Notes under the pieces: generated by a model
What the model was told of the DNA's origin: nothing
Database searches by the model: none
What the model saw: only the letters and a program-made list of their open reading frames with translations
DNA from: Medicago truncatula
Lineage: Eukaryota; Streptophyta; Magnoliopsida; Fabales; Fabaceae
Direction: 5' to 3'
Length of the DNA: 64,000 nt
Assembly (NCBI RefSeq): GCF_003473485.1
Contig: NC_053048.1
Coordinates: 24,793,255 to 24,857,254 of the forward strand
Position numbers and translations under genes: made by a program
In this document: piece by piece, positions 61,139 through 64,000 of the stretch
Layout: every line of letters starts with the position of its first letter
Numbering within the stretch: the first letter of the stretch is position 1

Positions 61139-61978
61139 CTACAAGGAATCAATACCAAGGTGAGACCCCTCACCTTCACCTTCCTCCCAACAACTCATCA
61201 TCAAAGCACCCGCATCTCCATACTCCTCGGACACAACTTGCGCGGAGCTATCATCTTCCTCCGGACAATCCCTCTTGAAGTGTCCCAACTTGTGACACTT
61301 AAAGCACTTATACTTATCCTTGTTTCCGCTCTTTGAGCTTCCTCGGCTGCCCCTACCTCCACCATTTCCTTTTGACACACTAAGGCCTTCACTGTTTTCA
61401 TCCGCTCTCAAGTCCTTGGACTTGGTCAACTCCTTGGTTCTTAAAGCCGCTTGAACTTCTTCCAAGGTGACAGTGCCTTCTTTGCCATAGAGCATGGTAT
61501 CCTTAAAGGATTCAAATGACCTCGGTAGTGCGCACAACAAGAGTATAGCCTTGTCTTCGTCCTCAAGTTGCACCTCAATGTTCTCCAAATCGTCGAGGAT
61601 CTTGTTGAACTCCGCCAATTGCTCCATCACGGTCTTTGACTCCACCATCTTGAATGAGTAGAGTTGTTGCTTAAGGAATTGCCTATGAGCCAACGACTTG
61701 GTCATATACAACGATTCCAACTTAGACCATATCGATGCCGCGGTTGGTTCCTTCGCGACATCCCTCAAAACTTTATCCCCGAGGCACAAGACAATGGCGC
61801 TCCTCGCCTTGTCCACCATCTCGGTCTTCTCCTCTTGTGACATGGTGTCCGGCAAACCACCTTCACCCTTCAAAGCTTTCTCACACTTTTGTTGAATCAA
61901 CACCGCTTGCATCTTCACCTTCCACAACCCAAAATCGTTGAGCCCGGTGAACTTCTCAATATTCCACTTTGAACCCAT
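61139..61978 (-). CDS. gag: copia-type gag polyprotein (279 aa) with CCHC zinc knuckle
   Basis: ATG at 61978 (MGSKWNIEKF) lies about 30 bp inside the probable primer-binding site. Residues 1-200 form the UBN2/retrotran_gag region (FTGLNDFGLWKVKMQAVL, AASIWSKLESLYMTKSLAHR, FNKILDDLENIEVQLEDEDK, ALPRSFESFKDTM). A Gly/Ser/Lys-rich linker and the CCHC knuckle CFKCHKLGHFKRDC (CX2CX4HX4C) follow, then an acidic C-terminus and a stop at 61139. In full copia elements gag runs into protease, integrase and RT; here none follow, only a short region with repeats of the type CCTCTCCAG. The frame is intact, so a particle-forming or RNA-binding gag could still be made. Confidence 0.93.
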   Translation of the reverse strand: MGSKWNIEKFTGLNDFGLWKVKMQAVLIQQKCEKALKGEGGLPDTMSQEEKTEMVDKARSAIVLCLGDKVLRDVAKEPTAASIWSKLESLYMTKSLAHRQFLKQQLYSFKMVESKTVMEQLAEFNKILDDLENIEVQLEDEDKAILLLCALPRSFESFKDTMLYGKEGTVTLEEVQAALRTKELTKSKDLRADENSEGLSVSKGNGGGRGSRGSSKSGNKDKYKCFKCHKLGHFKRDCPEEDDSSAQVVSEEYGDAGALMMSCWEEGEGEGSHLGIDSL

Positions 61979-62027
61979 GGTACACACTAAACCAAATCAC
62001 TACCGTTGCCCCACGGTGGGCGCCAAT

Positions 62028-62836
62028 TGTTGTGAATCCCCGAACCTCCAAGGCCGGATCGAACCACACCAATACAAAGAATAATGATGTGTGGAGCGAC
62101 AGAGAGTGGTAACCACCGAACAAAGTTTATTGTGCAAGCAAGAAACAACAAAACACCACCTAGATCTAATCTAGGAAACAAGTGTGAAACACAAAGCAAC
62201 AATCACAAGATACAAGGAGAGGGAAGAAGAAAACAATAAACACAAAGAGATTGTTCACCCAGTTCGGTCCAAACTTGACCTACTCTGGAGGAGAGATTGT
62301 ACTCTCCAATCCACTATCAAATGAGTTCTTTACAAAAGGGATACAAGAGGTTACAAGAAATTAGCTTGACAAGTTCACTATGAACAAACCCTAATTTCTA
62401 CCCCTTTCCCAATCTCACCAAGACACTCAATGATTCTCTCTACAAGGTGTTTCCCATGTTTTCAACCCAAGAGATACTCTAATCAAAGAACCCTAAACCC
62501 TAGAGCTTCCCCTTTGATTTCCCAAGTCTCTCTCTTCCAACTCCTTTACTCTCCAAATCTGCACAAGAACACTTAAGTACTAGTCTTCCTCTGTTCCAAT
62601 CGTGTCACGATTTTCCCAATCGTGTCACGATTTGCGTCCGTCCCAAGGAACGACCAGTCCTTATCAAGGATACTTAACGAGCAAGTTTCACGATCGTGTC
62701 ACGATTTTCCCAAATCGTGTCACGAATTTGCACCCTGCAACCCTAGCTCACGGCACCTCCAATCGTGTCACGATTCCAAAATCGTGGCACGATTTCCCTG
62801 TTCTTCCAAACCACAAATTTGAAGACAATCTCAACA
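62028..62836 (-). repeat. 5' LTR of the gag-only element, 809 bp, intact
   Basis: Uninterrupted copy of the LTR. It contains six near-palindromic repeats of the type AATCGTGTCACGATT at 62598, 62618, 62692, 62713, 62761 and 62780. These lie near the start of the LTR as read on the minus strand, that is in U3, where promoter elements sit. Confidence 0.93.
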
Positions 62837-63846
62837 GATCCCTTGTTCTGCATCAGAAAATATATACAGACCGTGTTTGGCTTGTTTATCAAAGTATCTA
62901 CATCTTATGCTTCTTTGTTGATTTAGATCGATCTTAATTGCTTTAAATCTTAGGATTCTATAAACCAACTAGTTCTTCCCTTGTAGTTCCTTTATGGGAA
63001 TTTTCTGTACTAAAAATCACTATTATGTTGCTTGTGAATTGTGATGGACTTTTGGTGCCTTACATTGGTATTGTTTTTGTGCATTACATGTGCATTCTTT
63101 ACTCATGGCTGACAGCTTAAAAATCCAACCTCATAAAAACCCAAAATCTCATCAGGTTGGTTTTTCAATATTACCTTTGAAAGACAAAAATTGAAAGTTT
63201 AAATATTGATTTTTTATGATAGAATTTTTGCTTATTAAATCTAGAATTCAATGCTATTGTAGTTTAGCACTCTTTCAATTTGAGTATCATTACCATATTA
63301 TCTTTGAAGTTGGTCGCCAGAGATAGAAGTAATGTACGGTCTCAAAAAGTCCCATATAGATTTGGTAAAGAATAATGGTATTCAACCTAAAACATCTCGC
63401 GAATCTCTTTCCCCAAATCCACTAATATTAGCTTCAACGTAAAAATCTCCAACACCACCTACGACGTCGTTTCGTCTACTACTTCAAGTAAAGAATCTTC
63501 CAGAACCTCGAAACGACATCACTCTAGAAAGACTATCAACATAATCCTTCAACCAGTTACCTTCACCGACCAAACTCACCTGAGAAACCACTGGAGCCAC
63601 CACCTCCACCGCAAGCACTGCCACATTGTCTTTAACACTGTAAAATATTCACCGATTAGTGTTTCCAACCGGAATCTCAGTTTCTTCATTGATGAAATAC
63701 TCAAACATGCCGACTGAGTAAGTCTTCAATTTCTATGGCGACATTGTTGCTGTCAGTTGCGGTGGCTCGCAGCGGTTGCTGATGTTTCCTATCTCCAAAC
63801 GAAAGCTGTTGTTGCTAGAAAAAGTGGAGGTGGGATGGAAAATCGT
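62837..63846 (-). other. unassigned; one exon-like segment
   Basis: On the minus strand, about 63580-63650, the sequence TTTTACAG|TGTTAAAGAC...TCTCAG|GTGAGT looks like an exon of about 58 nt coding VKDNVAVLAVEVVAPVVSQ. Open sequence continues past the donor as SLVGEGNWLKDYVDSLSR. I do not recognise the family. It may be the edge of a gene continuing outside the window, or a fragment. Confidence 0.3.
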
Positions 63847-63979
63847 CATAATCTTTGATTTCAATGCGAATACTGATAATCGACATAACAGACAGGTTTG
63901 CATCGAGGCTTGGTTAGCATCGAATCTAACATGTATGTTATGTCGATCAACAGTATTTGCATCGGAATCAAAGATTATG
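63847..63979. repeat. long imperfect foldback, 133 bp
   Basis: The arms CATAATCTTTGATT...AATACTG...ATCGACATAACA (63847-63891) and its complement (about 63936-63979) pair over roughly 43 bp with about five mismatches, and pairing continues inward more loosely. A hairpin transcript would resemble a plant miRNA precursor or a small MITE. Confidence 0.7.
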
Positions 63980-64000
63980 AAGATTTTTTGTTCCTCATCC

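Larger units (their letters stand above)
58592..62836 (-). mobile_element. copia-type gag-only LTR retrotransposon (TR-GAG-like), TSD GATCC
   Basis: Both LTRs are present: 62028-62836 (809 bp, 5' LTR on the minus strand) and 58592-60618 (3' LTR, 790 bp without its 1237-bp insert and TSD). Ends on the minus strand are TGTTGAGATTG and TTCACAACA. GATCC flanks the whole element at 58587-58591 and 62837-62841. Next to the 5' LTR is TGGCGCCCACCGTGGGGC (about 62008-62026), a probable primer-binding site; before the 3' LTR is the polypurine tract AAGGTGGAGAAA. The 1409-bp interior encodes gag only. The LTRs look nearly identical, so the insertion is fairly recent. It would need pol from another element. 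Confidence 0.95.

Noticed and set aside
1-64000. CRISPR arrays, bacterial operons or phage modules
   Set aside because: Spliced genes, TSD-bounded plant transposons and plant tRNA context make this eukaryotic; no spaced identical repeats of CRISPR type were seen.

Overview
This window is plant nuclear DNA, most probably from a legume (Fabaceae). The evidence is GT-AG split plant genes, tRNA-derived SINEs, CACTA, MULE, hAT and Harbinger-type DNA transposons, and copia and gypsy LTR elements of kinds common in legumes. The species is an inference; no search was run. Genes are sparse and most of the sequence is nested mobile DNA.

Layout. 0.5-1.8 kb: an LTR-like unit split by a hAT MITE. 3.6-13.9 kb: a degenerate LINE interrupted by an 8.4-kb, apparently complete CACTA transposon carrying a TNP2-type transposase and a five-exon TNPA/Transposase_24-type gene. 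13.5-17.7 kb: duplicated LINE tail carrying three tRNA-Lys(UUU) copies, a copia LTR fragment and a second retroelement (zf-RVT plus RNase H) relic. 19.4-21.4 kb: a two-exon dCTP pyrophosphatase (MazG-like) gene. 22.4-23.6 kb: a MITE dimer inside a (TA)n tract, and a MULE with a mudrA fragment. 25.5-30.5 kb: an eight-exon HMCES/SRAP abasic-site shield gene on the minus strand with a C-terminal PIP box and SINE copies in an intron. 31.2-42.96 kb: nested LTR elements (SIRE-like 3' LTR, two solo LTRs with exact 5-bp TSDs, a MULE MITE, a SINE, a broken Athila-like gypsy element) and a Pack-MULE-like element carrying fragments of an MCTP/FTIP C2-domain gene. 43-50.4 kb: three tandem copies of a small CSPTTH-motif gene, one intact. 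51-58.3 kb: GINS subunit PSF1 gene remnants in a duplicated block, with a Tourist-like MITE whose empty site survives in the other copy. 58.6-62.8 kb: a gag-only copia-type LTR element with matching TSDs, one LTR split by a solo LTR of another family. 63-64 kb: an exon-like piece and a long foldback.

The intact host genes are a dNTP-pool sanitiser, a replication-coupled abasic-site shield, a small CSPTTH-motif protein of unknown role, and tRNA-Lys. With the PSF1 remnants, three host loci relate to DNA replication or genome maintenance; nothing suggests co-regulation. Exon boundaries were worked out by hand from GT/AG sites and reading-frame continuity.
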